A stretch of 64,000 bases of DNA from CADEED01 sp036677145 (GCA_036677145.1 JAKFFF010000037.1:26956-90955), one strand, 5' to 3'. Positions 44,181-53,462 are shown, counted from the stretch's first letter. Program-made: numbers and translations. Notes: generated from the sequence alone by a model not told the origin.

Positions 44181-45370
44181 GTGCGCGCCGCCTCCATCGT
44201 CGGAATCGTGAATCGAAACGTCGCGCCGCCGGCCGCATTGTTCTCGGCCCAGAAGCGCCCGCCGTGCGCTTCGACGATCGTGCGCGAGACGGCCAGTCCC
44301 ATCCCCATGCCATCCGGCTTCGTCGTGAAGAATGGTTCGAACAATCGCGACAACGAGAGCGGTGAAATTCCAGTGCCCGAATCGATCACCGACAGCTCCA
44401 CCGCGCGCGTGGCGGCCGGACGCGCCGCGATCCGAACGAGGCCGCGCGGCTGATCCGGCTCGATGCCCTTGCCCTCGATGATGGCATCCATGCCATTGAT
44501 GATGAGGTTGATCAACACCTGCAGTAGATGGACGCGGTCGCCGGACACCGGCGGCAATCCCGGTTCGACTGCGCACTCGAGCATCACGCGCCTGGCCACC
44601 GCGTCGGGACGCACCAGCGCATTCACTTCGTTCAGCAACTCGTCGATGGCGATGGATTCGAACGCCAGGTGACGGCGCTTGAGCAGATTCTTCAGGCGCG
44701 CGATGACCTCCGCCGCGCGCCGGTCGTCGCCGTGAATGTCCTTGATGATGGCGCGCAGTTCATCCAGATCGGGCGCCTCGCCGCGCAACATCATTTCCGC
44801 CGCTTCGGAGTTGCGCAGGATCGCCGCCAGAGGTTGACTGAGCTCGTGTGCAAGAGCCGAACTCAGTTGACCGAGCATCGAAACGCGGCCGGCATGCGCG
44901 AGATTGCGCCGCAATTCGCGCAGCTCTTCCTGGGCGTATCTGCGCACCGTCACGTCGCTCAACGCGCCGCACAACAGCAGCGGCCGCCCCGTTGGGCTGC
45001 GTTCGAGTTGTCCGCGCGCCGCGATCCAGCGCGTGGACTTGTCCGGCAGGCAGATGCGGTGCTCGACCTCGAATTCGCGGCCGCTGTGAAATACCTCGTA
45101 CAAGGCGCGTCGCACGCGCTCCACATCGTCGGGATGTATACGCGCCGACCAGCGCGCCGGGCTGCGCACTTCATGCTCGGACTGGTCCGCGAATCCGAAC
45201 AGCACCCGCGCCCGCGCGGTCGACCAGATCCGGTTTGCGCCGATGTCCCACGACCACAACCCGAGCCCGCCCGCGCGCGCCGCGAGCCCGAGCCGCTGCT
45301 CGCGGTCGGAGTCGCGCGTGAGCCGCGGCAGACGCATGAGGTCGCGCCAATGAATCGTGACGTTGCTCAT
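44177..45370 (-). CDS. PAS-domain sensor histidine kinase (FixL-like, soluble)
   Basis: The 397-residue protein has no membrane helix. A PAS domain (residues ~28-145; GLGLWSWDIGANRIWSTARA) is followed by H-box LAHELSQPLAAILRN, N-box LLQVLINLIINGMDAI, G-box VIDSGTGIS and FEPFFTTKPDGMGMGLAVS. The HELSQPLAA form is that of FixL-type HWE/HPK4 kinases. The signal is unknown and presumably cytoplasmic. It sits downstream of a receiver-only protein on the same strand. Confidence 0.92.
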   Translation of the reverse strand: MSNVTIHWRDLMRLPRLTRDSDREQRLGLAARAGGLGLWSWDIGANRIWSTARARVLFGFADQSEHEVRSPARWSARIHPDDVERVRRALYEVFHSGREFEVEHRICLPDKSTRWIAARGQLERSPTGRPLLLCGALSDVTVRRYAQEELRELRRNLAHAGRVSMLGQLSSALAHELSQPLAAILRNSEAAEMMLRGEAPDLDELRAIIKDIHGDDRRAAEVIARLKNLLKRRHLAFESIAIDELLNEVNALVRPDAVARRVMLECAVEPGLPPVSGDRVHLLQVLINLIINGMDAIIEGKGIEPDQPRGLVRIAARPAATRAVELSVIDSGTGISPLSLSRLFEPFFTTKPDGMGMGLAVSRTIVEAHGGRFWAENNAAGGATFRFTIPTMEAART

Positions 45371-45505
45371 ATCCTTGAGCGCAGTACTCCCTGTGAGGCG
45401 CGGCGATTACATCGACGCCACGATGCGGCGTCAATCGCGCTTGTGGCCAATGGCGCGCCCGCGCGGGCGTAGTTTGCGACGCGTCTTGTTGCGTGCGCGC
45501 CGCGC

Positions 45506-45901
45506 CTATCTTCTCTGGGCCGGACTTTCCCTTGAGGGTGAGATGGCGCGCCGGATCGCCTCGATGATCTCCGCGCCGGGATCCGTCTTGCGGAAGAATC
45601 CCGCGCAACCGGCACGCATCGCCTCCGACTTCGCCGACGGATCATCGAAGGCCGTGATGTAGATAACCGGCGTGTTCGAGCCTTCCGCCGTCAATTTGTG
45701 ATGCAACTCGATCCCCGTCATCGCCTGCAAGCGAATGTCGGCGAGCAGACAGTCCACGTGTGAATGCAGTGGATCCGCCAGGAAATCCTCGCCGGACGCG
45801 AAAGCGATGGGATGGAATCCCGACTCCCGCAGCAGCCGGCTGAGCGAGCGTCGCACGCTTTCGTCGTCGTCGACGATCGCGATGTACTGATGTGGCGCCA
45901 A
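45506..45901 (-). CDS. Single-domain response regulator (receiver only)
   Basis: About 131 residues from a TTG start. The receiver domain has D11/D12, D55 in LLADIRLQAMTG and the later Lys in FFRKTDPG. There is no output domain, so it probably competes for or relays phosphate in the local FixL/FixJ system. TTG 45901 has AGGGG 9 bases upstream; a TTG at 45964 would add 21 residues. Bases 45371-45505, between it and the kinase, hold nothing recognisable. Confidence 0.78.
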   Translation of the reverse strand: MAPHQYIAIVDDDESVRRSLSRLLRESGFHPIAFASGEDFLADPLHSHVDCLLADIRLQAMTGIELHHKLTAEGSNTPVIYITAFDDPSAKSEAMRAGCAGFFRKTDPGAEIIEAIRRAISPSRESPAQRR

Positions 45902-45994
45902 TTGAGCAGCCCCTAACAGTCCTGCAATGCCCGGAAAGACATCTTCGCGATACGCTGTCGGCAAGAGACTACGTCGCGACTTGTCCGGGCCCGG

Positions 45995-47032
45995 CTATTT
46001 CGCCGGCACGGGTGGCGCAAAGGGATTGCCGCCGAGCGCATTCGAGATGTCCGCGATCGCGTTCTGCGCACGCACGCTGTTGCCGGCCTCGTCGAGCGGC
46101 GGCGAGACGACCGCAATGCCGAATCTGCCGGGCGACACCGCGATGAGTCCACCGCCCACGCCGCTCTTCGCGGGAAGACCGGTGCGCCATAACCATTTGC
46201 CTGAGTCATCGTAGAGCCCGGCGGTGGCCATCACGGCCAGCACGTGTGGCACGTTGCCGGCCTTCATGACCTGCTTGTTGGTCACCGGATTCTTGCCGGC
46301 ATTGGCCAACGTCGCGGCCATGACCGCCAGATCCTTCGCATTCACGCTGATCGCGCACTGCTCCGTGTAGATGTCCGTGGCGCGATCGGGATCCGACTTG
46401 ATGAACTCGTACGCGTACATGAGCTTGCCGATCGCCTGGTTGCGCTGGTTGGTCTCCGCCTCGGACTTGAACACCTCCTGGTCGACTGTGAGCGGCCGGC
46501 CCGCGAAGTCGGAGTGAATACCCAGAATGCTTTTCCAGATCTCGTCGCGCGAATTTCCCTTCACCATGCTCGTCGTGGTGATCGCGCCCGGATTCACCAA
46601 CGGATTCATCTCGGGACCGCCGAGTTCTTTCTGCGCGAACTCGATCGAGACGATCGAATTGAAGCGCATGCCGGTGGCATCGACGCCGATGCGCTTGAGG
46701 ATCGCATCGGGACCCGATTCCTCGATTACCTTCGCCATCGTGAAGACTTTCGAGATCGACTGGATGGATACCTGCGACTTCACGTCGCCGGCGGTGTACA
46801 CCTTGCCATCGGGCGTCACCAGCGCGATACCGTAGAGGTTGGAGTCAACCTTGGCGAGCGCGGGAATGTAATCCGCGTTCTTGCCTTCTTTCGAAACCTT
46901 GTACTTCGCGTATGCCGCGTCGATTGCCGACTGGATCTTGTCGGTCGCCGCTGCGGCGTGAGAACCGGCCATCGCCAGCAACGCGGCGACTGCCATGCCT
47001 GCGAACAACGCGGAATGCCTTCTCGGGTACAT
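45995..47032 (-). CDS. glsA: Glutaminase with signal peptide
   Basis: The 345-residue protein has a signal peptide (LFAGMAVAALLAMAGSHAAAA) and a beta-lactamase-like glutaminase domain: QVSIQSISKVFTMA with the S-x-x-K catalytic motif, NPLVNPGAITTTSM, and YTEQCAISVNAKDLAVMA. It would convert glutamine to glutamate and ammonia in the periplasm. Most GlsA proteins (E. coli YbaS and YneH) are cytoplasmic, so the signal peptide is notable. The ATG is one base after the DcaP stop, so the two are one operon. Confidence 0.93.
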   Translation of the reverse strand: MYPRRHSALFAGMAVAALLAMAGSHAAAATDKIQSAIDAAYAKYKVSKEGKNADYIPALAKVDSNLYGIALVTPDGKVYTAGDVKSQVSIQSISKVFTMAKVIEESGPDAILKRIGVDATGMRFNSIVSIEFAQKELGGPEMNPLVNPGAITTTSMVKGNSRDEIWKSILGIHSDFAGRPLTVDQEVFKSEAETNQRNQAIGKLMYAYEFIKSDPDRATDIYTEQCAISVNAKDLAVMAATLANAGKNPVTNKQVMKAGNVPHVLAVMATAGLYDDSGKWLWRTGLPAKSGVGGGLIAVSPGRFGIAVVSPPLDEAGNSVRAQNAIADISNALGGNPFAPPVPAK

Positions 47033-47033
47033 G

Positions 47034-48269
47034 TCAGTCTCCAAACTTTTTGCTGAAGTTGTATTTCGCCGTGAACTGGAACCTGAGGTCGTCCGAGGTG
47101 AAACCGTCGGAGTTGTTCTCACGTTCGCCCCACTGGACTTCGAAACCCCACATCAGGTTCTTGACGGGGTAAAACATGATGTTTGCCAGTGCGTAGTCAC
47201 CGCGCTTGAAGGCATTGGGCGCCTGGCCGTCGGAGTTGTCGATCTCGATCATCGAGTAGCCGATCGCACTCGACGCCTTGTCGCTCCAGCCGATGTCGAA
47301 GAACGCCGTCAAGCCGAACATCGGCAGCACCTCGCCTTCGATCGGAGACAAGGGATTCGTCGGTGTCAGCTTGATACCGATGTCGGCGGGCGCGTCATTC
47401 ATGTAGTTCTGAATTCCCTCGCCGTAGACCGCCGCAACGCGGAACACGGACTTGCCGAATTTGAGGTTGGAGCTCAGGTTGACGCCCCAGCCTGTCGCGT
47501 CTCCGGACAGGTCGACCGCATCCGGCACGTTGTCTTCCCACTCCATGAAACGGACGATGCCGGCGGCTTCGACGTAGCCCCAATCGCCTCCGTAGCGGAA
47601 TTCCGCGGAGAGATCGGGATACGGAAAGTGCCCCTTGACGCCTTGTAGTTCGATGCGATCGGCGAAGTCGCCCTGGTCCGCCGAGGCGCCGGGCCGTTCG
47701 AGCGCGATGGTGATACGGGAGTCGCCCTTGAGCGGCATCCAGCGGACCTGCACGTTGCGGAAGAACGCCATGCCGTTCGGGCCCCAGTATTCCACCGAGT
47801 TCGGGAACACGTCGATGTCCATGAACGGGCTCCAGGTCTGGCCCGCGCCGAACTGGCCGAGTTCGGCATATGCATGGCGCAGCCGGATGGTTGTTTGCCC
47901 CGCGTCCGCACCGGTGCCGAACATTTCGAACTCGAACTGAGTAGTGAGATCCCCGAGTGAGGTCGGCGTGCTGGTCTTCACGCCGAAGCGTGTCTGCCGC
48001 ACGCTCGCGAACCAGTGACCATCGGCGCCGAATTCGTTTTCGAACGACGGCAGCTTCGTCGGCCTCAGCACGTCGAACCAGTCCGGATCGTTCTGGTTCG
48101 TCTGGTAACCCGTGTCGAGCATGATGAAGCCGTAGATCTCCATCGACGTCTTCGATTCATCCTCGTCGGCCAGCGCGCCGACACTCATGAGAAGGAAGAT
48201 CGATGTCGCGGCGATCAGCCACCACCGAGTCACTCCACGCACCGCCGTAGCGGATCTTTCGAACTTCAT
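47034..48269 (-). CDS. DcaP-family outer-membrane porin
   Basis: The 411-residue protein has a signal peptide (LIAATSIFLLMSVGALA). An outer-membrane beta-barrel follows, opening with MEIYGFIMLDTGYQTNQNDPDW and VRQTRFGVKTSTPTSLGDL and ending FQFTAKYNFSKKF, the DcaP-type pattern. DcaP porins pass dicarboxylates and other anionic solutes. It begins an operon with glsA and has a GGAGACGAAC Shine-Dalgarno and the box/CTAG promoter at 48314-48361. Confidence 0.9.
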   Translation of the reverse strand: MKFERSATAVRGVTRWWLIAATSIFLLMSVGALADEDESKTSMEIYGFIMLDTGYQTNQNDPDWFDVLRPTKLPSFENEFGADGHWFASVRQTRFGVKTSTPTSLGDLTTQFEFEMFGTGADAGQTTIRLRHAYAELGQFGAGQTWSPFMDIDVFPNSVEYWGPNGMAFFRNVQVRWMPLKGDSRITIALERPGASADQGDFADRIELQGVKGHFPYPDLSAEFRYGGDWGYVEAAGIVRFMEWEDNVPDAVDLSGDATGWGVNLSSNLKFGKSVFRVAAVYGEGIQNYMNDAPADIGIKLTPTNPLSPIEGEVLPMFGLTAFFDIGWSDKASSAIGYSMIEIDNSDGQAPNAFKRGDYALANIMFYPVKNLMWGFEVQWGERENNSDGFTSDDLRFQFTAKYNFSKKFGD

Positions 48270-48313
48270 GTTCGTCTCCGTGTCGCGCAAGTCAGAGCGC
48301 ATGCCATGCTGAA

Positions 48314-48361
48314 ACGCTAGGCGCTTGAGCTTCGACTCGCTACTGCCTCTAGGGGAAGGTT
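48314..48361 (-). promoter_or_regulatory. Shared regulon promoter A (DcaP-glsA operon)
   Basis: The box at 48341-48361 reads, on the plus strand, TACTGCCTCT then AGGGGAAGGTT. It is followed, going toward the gene, by exactly 20 bases and CTAG (48317-48320). A TAGCGT -10-like hexamer overlaps the CTAG; the box would abut or overlap -35. It starts about 38-70 bases before the porin start codon. The same arrangement recurs at two other operon heads. Confidence 0.78.
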
Positions 48362-48369
48362 GGTTCCGG

Positions 48370-49620
48370 CTACAGCTGCAACTGCAACCGCGTCTGGAAG
48401 AATTGCGTGCTGCCTTGCAGCCCGAAACGATCGAGCACGCCGTAGCCGTAGGCGAACTCTAGACGCACGTTGTCGGACATGTGCCAGTTCACCATCGGCG
48501 TGATGCGCCAGAACTTCCCGCCACGCACGGGACCCGAGCCGAGATCGGCATACGAATAACGCAACACGAGTTCCCAGGCGCCCGGGCCTCCCTCGAACAC
48601 CGTTCGCGCAGGCGAGACCCGTTCGAAAAACGCTCCCGCCTTGTTGTAAGGGCGCGCTTCTCCCGTCGCGATCCAGGCGACGAAGACTTCCCCGCCATGA
48701 AAGAACGGATCGTCCATCTCGCGGGACGCCACCTGGTTGAACATGTACTCCATGCCCAGTATCCACGCGCCGCGCCGGTAGTAAGTCTCGATGCCCGCCA
48801 TGTTCGAGTGGTGCGCGGGGAAAGTACCCGTGTCGATCGCGTAGCTTTGCGCCGGGAACGACTCCGGCTTCGACCGGTAACGCAACTGGCCGTCGTCGGC
48901 TTCGCCGTACCGCGTCTGCAACGCCAGGTGCAGCAGTGGCTCATCGTCCTCGCCCGCAAGCGGCAGCCACACGGCGCGCGCGACGAACTGGTTGTCGTTC
49001 TTGTTGAAGGACTCGTATTCGGTGCGCGTGTCCTTGAACCAGCCAAGGCTGTAGACGAATCCACCGCCCGGAGAGCGGCCCATCCACTTGATGCCGTCCG
49101 CGAGAATGGGCAGGAACGCGTCATTGATCGCGGCGCGCTCATTCGTCCATCCCTGGTAGCCCACCATGAGCTTGTTAGTCGAGAAACCCTCCTTCGTGCG
49201 GCCCAGGAACACCTGCCCATGCCACTCGGGTACGTCGAACATGAGTCCGGTCTGCCTGAATCGCCACTCCTCGGTGCCGGCGTCATACATGTATCCGAGC
49301 GTGTAGCTGAGTCGCGGCAGTTTCGGAAACCGCCCCTTCAGTATCAGGCGGAAATCGCGCAGCTGGTCCTTCGGCGCGAGTGTCATCTGCTCCTTGCTGT
49401 CATCGTCCTGCGAGTAGGCGACGTAGTCCCACAGGAATCCGCCGCCGAGCCGCATCGTGAAGAACGGACCTTCGTATTCGTTCCAACTGACGAGCTGGCG
49501 GCGGGGCGCATCGCCATCCGCTTCCGCGGCGTCGAGCACATCTTCCTGCGCGCCGGCCACGAGGGGCAGCGCGCACATGGCCGCGACCAACGACCGGCGC
49601 CGGAGCCGTGCGAATGTCAT
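48370..49620 (-). CDS. OprO/OprP-type porin
   Basis: The 416-residue protein has a signal peptide (LVAAMCALPLVAGAQ). A barrel follows with strands such as SYTLGYMYDAGTEEWRFRQT and TNKLMVGYQGWTNERAAIND, ending FFQTRLQLQL with a hydrophobic C-terminus. It resembles the OprP/OprO phosphate-selective porin family; the selectivity here is unknown. It is the third gene of the aspA-ansB operon, 33 bases after ansB. Confidence 0.85.
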   Translation of the reverse strand: MTFARLRRRSLVAAMCALPLVAGAQEDVLDAAEADGDAPRRQLVSWNEYEGPFFTMRLGGGFLWDYVAYSQDDDSKEQMTLAPKDQLRDFRLILKGRFPKLPRLSYTLGYMYDAGTEEWRFRQTGLMFDVPEWHGQVFLGRTKEGFSTNKLMVGYQGWTNERAAINDAFLPILADGIKWMGRSPGGGFVYSLGWFKDTRTEYESFNKNDNQFVARAVWLPLAGEDDEPLLHLALQTRYGEADDGQLRYRSKPESFPAQSYAIDTGTFPAHHSNMAGIETYYRRGAWILGMEYMFNQVASREMDDPFFHGGEVFVAWIATGEARPYNKAGAFFERVSPARTVFEGGPGAWELVLRYSYADLGSGPVRGGKFWRITPMVNWHMSDNVRLEFAYGYGVLDRFGLQGSTQFFQTRLQLQL

Positions 49621-49653
49621 GTTGCGCTGATGTCCGCGCGGCCAGGACGCGTG

Positions 49654-50748
49654 TCAGTACGTGTAGTACATCTGCTGCAACTGCGCGGGTGTGCGCGGCT
49701 GGAGCAATGCCAGCGACAGCAGGATGCGCGCCTTCTGCGGATTCAATTCGTCCGAAGCGATGAAGCCGAGTTTGTCGTCGTCGATTTCGACGTTGCGCCC
49801 GACGACGCCCGTGGGAACCCGGCTGCTGCGCACGACGACCACGCCTTTCTTCACGGCAGCCGCGGCGGCGTCCACCGAGGCCTTGTTCATGTTGCCGTTG
49901 CCGACGCCCGCGATGACCAGGCCCTTGGCGCCGTTGGCCACCGCCGAGTTGATCGTGTCCGGCGACATGTCCACATCGGCGAAAATGATGTCGACGCGCG
50001 GCAGCTTGGTGACGTTGGCGACGTTGAACTCGCTCTGCTTCGTATGTTTCCAGGCCGGCGGCGAGTAGAAATCGTTCTTGCCGTAACTCGCGACACCCGC
50101 GACGCCGCGATGCGGCGACATGAATGTCTCGACCGACGTCGTGCTGGTCTTGGTGAGCGAATGCGCCCCGTGGATCTGGTCGTTCATCACGACCAGCACG
50201 CCGCGGCCGCGCGCCTTGGGGTCCGCGGCGACGCCGACGGCATTGTAGAGATTGAGCGGACCGTCCGCGCTCACCGCGGTAGATGGGCGCATCGAGCCGA
50301 CCATGACGATCGGCTTGTCCGTCTTCGCGGTGAGATTCAGGAAATAGGCCGACTCTTCCATGGTGTCGGTGCCGTGCGTGATGACGATGCCGTCCACATC
50401 AGGCTTTCCAGCGAGCTCGTTGATGCGTTTCGCCACCTTGAGCAGGATGTCGAAAGACATGTCCTGCGAGCCGACGTTCGCGACCTGCTCGCCCTTGACG
50501 GTCGCAAGCTTGTCGATGCCCGGCACCGCGGCGAGCATCGCGTCGATCGTGACGGCGCCGGAGGTGTAGCCGGACTGCGTGCCCGTGGCCGCCGCACCCG
50601 CGATCGTGCCGCCGGTGGCGAGAATCAGGACATTCGCCTTTTTCGGCGCCGCGGCCGGCGCGGGCGTCTGTCCGGTGCTCGAAAGCGACACTGCAAGCAG
50701 GAGCGTCATCCAGACACTCTGGCGTGCAACCATAGTTGGGATTCGCAT
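49654..50748 (-). CDS. ansB: Exported type II L-asparaginase
   Basis: The 364-residue enzyme has a signal peptide (SVWMTLLLAVSLSSTG). The two threonine signatures are ILATGGTIAGAA and VITHGTDTMEESAYF, as in type II asparaginases. It would hydrolyse asparagine (and some glutamine) to aspartate and ammonia in the periplasm. A strong AAAGGAGA precedes the ATG, and 40 bases separate it from aspA. The product aspartate is the substrate of the upstream gene. Confidence 0.95.
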   Translation of the reverse strand: MRIPTMVARQSVWMTLLLAVSLSSTGQTPAPAAAPKKANVLILATGGTIAGAAATGTQSGYTSGAVTIDAMLAAVPGIDKLATVKGEQVANVGSQDMSFDILLKVAKRINELAGKPDVDGIVITHGTDTMEESAYFLNLTAKTDKPIVMVGSMRPSTAVSADGPLNLYNAVGVAADPKARGRGVLVVMNDQIHGAHSLTKTSTTSVETFMSPHRGVAGVASYGKNDFYSPPAWKHTKQSEFNVANVTKLPRVDIIFADVDMSPDTINSAVANGAKGLVIAGVGNGNMNKASVDAAAAAVKKGVVVVRSSRVPTGVVGRNVEIDDDKLGFIASDELNPQKARILLSLALLQPRTPAQLQQMYYTY

Positions 50749-50788
50749 GATCGTCTCCTTTACCGTCAGCGCGGCGAAGCGCTCCGGA

Positions 50789-52291
50789 TCATTTCGGGTA
50801 CTTCGTCTTGTCCAGGTTCGTCAGCTTCACAGGATCGAGCAGGTCCTTGATCTGTTCCTCGGTCAGCACCTTCTTCTCGCGAATGACCTGCAGGATTCCC
50901 TTGTCGGATTTGTAGGCCTCGTTGGCCAGTTCCGTGGCCTTCTCGTAACCGATGACCGGATTCAGCGCGGTGACGATGCCAACCGTCGTCTCGAGGTAAC
51001 GCTCGAGCACCTTTTCGTTCGGAGTGATGCCGTCGATACACTTGGTCCGGAAGGCATTGGAGGTCGTGAACAGCAGGTGCTGCGACTCCATGATGAGCAA
51101 TCCTTCGAGCGGTTCATACGCATTCAATTGCAGCTGACCCGAATGCGCCGCGAGCGTGACGCCGTAGTCATTACCCATCACCCGGAACGCCACCAGGTTC
51201 ATCAGCTCCGGCATCACGGGATTGACCTTGCCCGGCATGATCGAAGAGCCCGGCTGCACCGGGGGAAGGCTGATTTCATAGAGGCCGGCGCGCGGGCCGG
51301 ACGCGAGCAGGATCAGGTCGCCCGCGATCTTGGATAGTTTGATGGCGACGCTCTTGAGCGCCGCGGAATAAACCACGAAGCCCTGCTGGTCCCAGGTGGC
51401 CGACAGCAAATCGTCGGCGAGCTTGATGGGCTTGCCGGTGAGCTTCGCGAGGTGCGCCGCGCAGGCTTCCGGATATCCCTTGGGGACGTTGATGCCGGTG
51501 CCGATCGCGGTCGCGCCCATGTTTACGGTGTAGAGATATTTCTCGGCATCGCGCAGTAGTTTGATCTCGCCCTCGAGCGCCGATGCAAAGGCGTGGAATT
51601 CCTGTCCGACCGTCATCGGCACGGCGTCCTGCATTTCCGTGCGCCCCATCTTCACGAGTTCCAGGTAGGTGTTGCCCTTCTTGCGGAACGAGGCGGCGAG
51701 CTGCTCGAGCTCCGCGACCAGCTTGTCGTTGCGCAGGATGAACGCGACCTTGAGTGCGGTCGGATACGAGTCATTGGTCGATTGCGAAAGATTCAGGTGA
51801 TCGTGCGGTTCGACGACCTTGTAGTCGCCCTTCTTTTTTCCGGTGAGTTCGAGCGCGACGTTGGCGAGCACTTCGTTCGCATTCATGTTCGTCGACGTGC
51901 CGGCGCCGCCCTGATACCAGTCGACGAGGAACTGGTCGTGGTACTTGCCCTTCATCACCGCATCGGCCGCCTTCTCGATCGCGGCCAGCGTGTTGCGATC
52001 CATCGCACCCACGTCCGTGTTGGCGCGCGCCGCCGCCAGCTTGACGATGGCCCAGGCCTCGACGAAACCCGGGTAGTGATTGATCTTCACGCCCGAGATC
52101 TGGAAATTCTCGAGCGCGCGGGCCGTCTGCACGCCGTAGTAGGCATCCGCCGGCACCGCTTTGTCGCCGAGCAGGTCGTGCTCCATGCGAGTACCCACCG
52201 CGGCCTTCGCCGGCTTCGCCGATTGGGTCTGCGCATGCAATGCCGCGCAAGTCACCAACGTGAAAGTCGCAAGCAGGATTCTTCGCCACAT
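50789..52291 (-). CDS. aspA: Aspartate ammonia-lyase (aspartase) carrying a signal peptide
   Basis: The protein has about 500 residues (E. coli AspA has 478). The N-terminal segment RILLATFTLVTCAALHAQ is a signal peptide with an A-x-A-like cleavage site; cytoplasmic aspartases lack one. The body has the fumarase/aspartase signatures: EHDLLGDKAVPADAYYGVQT, HDHLNLSQSTNDSYPTA, and GSSIMPGKVNPVMPE with the mobile-loop Ser. It converts aspartate to fumarate and ammonia. ATG 52291 has GAGG 8 bases upstream; GTG 52300 is an alternative. It heads an operon with ansB and a porin. Confidence 0.93.
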   Translation of the reverse strand: MWRRILLATFTLVTCAALHAQTQSAKPAKAAVGTRMEHDLLGDKAVPADAYYGVQTARALENFQISGVKINHYPGFVEAWAIVKLAAARANTDVGAMDRNTLAAIEKAADAVMKGKYHDQFLVDWYQGGAGTSTNMNANEVLANVALELTGKKKGDYKVVEPHDHLNLSQSTNDSYPTALKVAFILRNDKLVAELEQLAASFRKKGNTYLELVKMGRTEMQDAVPMTVGQEFHAFASALEGEIKLLRDAEKYLYTVNMGATAIGTGINVPKGYPEACAAHLAKLTGKPIKLADDLLSATWDQQGFVVYSAALKSVAIKLSKIAGDLILLASGPRAGLYEISLPPVQPGSSIMPGKVNPVMPELMNLVAFRVMGNDYGVTLAAHSGQLQLNAYEPLEGLLIMESQHLLFTTSNAFRTKCIDGITPNEKVLERYLETTVGIVTALNPVIGYEKATELANEAYKSDKGILQVIREKKVLTEEQIKDLLDPVKLTNLDKTKYPK

Positions 52292-52343
52292 GACGCTCAC
52301 CTCGGGTTGGGCAGCGAGCCGCGCGGAGACGGCGCGACTGCGA

Positions 52344-52391
52344 ACGCTAGCCCCGCAGCTGCAGTCCGGGTACTGCCTCTTGGGGAAGGTT
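52344..52391 (-). promoter_or_regulatory. Shared regulon promoter B (aspA-ansB-porin operon)
   Basis: The box at 52371-52391 differs from site A by one base (TCTTGG for TCTAGG in the centre), 20 bases separate it from CTAG at 52347-52350, and the -10-like TAGCGT is identical. The predicted 5' leader is about 37-46 bases. Confidence 0.78.
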
Positions 52392-53452
52392 CAGCGCGCA
52401 TGGGCGCGTTCCCACTCGCGCACACGCCGCCGGGCCTCGTCGAACAATCGTTCGTAATTGCCCTTGCGCAGCTTCTCGCTGGCGTCCGGCGGGAGCGCGG
52501 CGAACAGCGGCGCATACATGTCGTAGACCTTGAGGTAACTCTGCTGATCGGCCGGCGCGACCTCATCGGTTCCGAACAGAAACCGGTCCGGATGACTCCT
52601 GATGACCGCGGCCGTGCGCTCGATCGATTCGGGCGATGCGACGATGTACTTGGCCGTCTCCGTCCACGAGATGTCGAGGTACACATGCGAGAGCGCCGGA
52701 TCGTCGAGCGCCCGCTTCACCAGCGCCATCTGACTGTCGACGGGGCGCACGATGCGGCCCACGCCGATGTGCGCCCAGATGATCTTCGTGCGCGGATGCC
52801 GCCGAAAGAGTGCGACCAGTTGCTCGAGTTGCCACGGCTCCTGCTCGGGCTTCGGGAACGGCGCATCGATGTCGCTATGCAGGATGACGACGAGCCCGGC
52901 CTCGCCGGCGAAGTCGAGAATGCGGTCGAGCGCGGGATTCGTGATGCTCGCGATCTCGCCGGCGACCTTCGAGGAAACGAATTCCTTGTGAATCGTGAAT
53001 TCTCCGATGCCGGAGAACACGCCCGGAAAGACCTGCAACACGCGCTTGATGTGATCGGCCGCGTACATGTCCGCGGGATTGAATCCCGTGATCATCGGAT
53101 CGAAGCGCGCACGCTGCTCCTTCGGCAGCGACAGCCACGCCATCGCGATGTACGCATCGGTGAACGAGTAGTAGTAGAGCGGCGAATCGCTCTGCAGGTA
53201 GTAAGTCGGCGCGAAGTCGCCCGAGTTGTGATGGGCCCAGGTCTGCTGCAGCGGAATGCCGAACAGCGCGACGCGCCCGACCTTGTCGCCCATGATCTTC
53301 AGGAACTCGCGAATGTCGGTGCCCTCCTGCACGTAGTTGGTCAGGTGGAAGTGCGAATCGTTGACTACGTAGCCGTCGTTCTTGACCTTGCCCTGTGCCG
53401 ACAGCGTCCCGGTGGACAGCAGCAGCGCAATGGCAATGAGAATTCGCGTCAT
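52391..53452 (-). CDS. Exported amidohydrolase (ACMSD-like TIM barrel)
   Basis: The 353-residue protein has a signal peptide (ILIAIALLLSTGTLSAQ). A metal-dependent hydrolase barrel follows: NDSHFHLTNYV gives the first H-x-H pair, then VVILHSDIDAP, KIIWAHIGVG with later His residues, and LFGTDEVAP with the metal Asp. The class is amidohydrolase-related (COG2159). The substrate is unknown; a deaminase or amidase on an amino-acid derivative would fit the cluster. GAGGAATCC precedes the ATG. It follows the DUF3011-porin by 10 bases. Its last base touches promoter B. Confidence 0.82.
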   Translation of the reverse strand: MTRILIAIALLLSTGTLSAQGKVKNDGYVVNDSHFHLTNYVQEGTDIREFLKIMGDKVGRVALFGIPLQQTWAHHNSGDFAPTYYLQSDSPLYYYSFTDAYIAMAWLSLPKEQRARFDPMITGFNPADMYAADHIKRVLQVFPGVFSGIGEFTIHKEFVSSKVAGEIASITNPALDRILDFAGEAGLVVILHSDIDAPFPKPEQEPWQLEQLVALFRRHPRTKIIWAHIGVGRIVRPVDSQMALVKRALDDPALSHVYLDISWTETAKYIVASPESIERTAAVIRSHPDRFLFGTDEVAPADQQSYLKVYDMYAPLFAALPPDASEKLRKGNYERLFDEARRRVREWERAHAR

Positions 53453-53462
53453 GGTGGATTCC

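Noticed and set aside
45902..45994. A fourth copy of the regulon box before the receiver-only gene
   Set aside because: The best match, ACTGTTAGGGGCTG, keeps too few positions and lacks CTAG at the 20-bp distance.
48481..50850. A 789-codon open frame on the plus strand
   Set aside because: It lies antisense to the OprP porin and ansB and has the Arg/His-rich composition typical of GC-rich shadow frames. The minus-strand genes have clear families.
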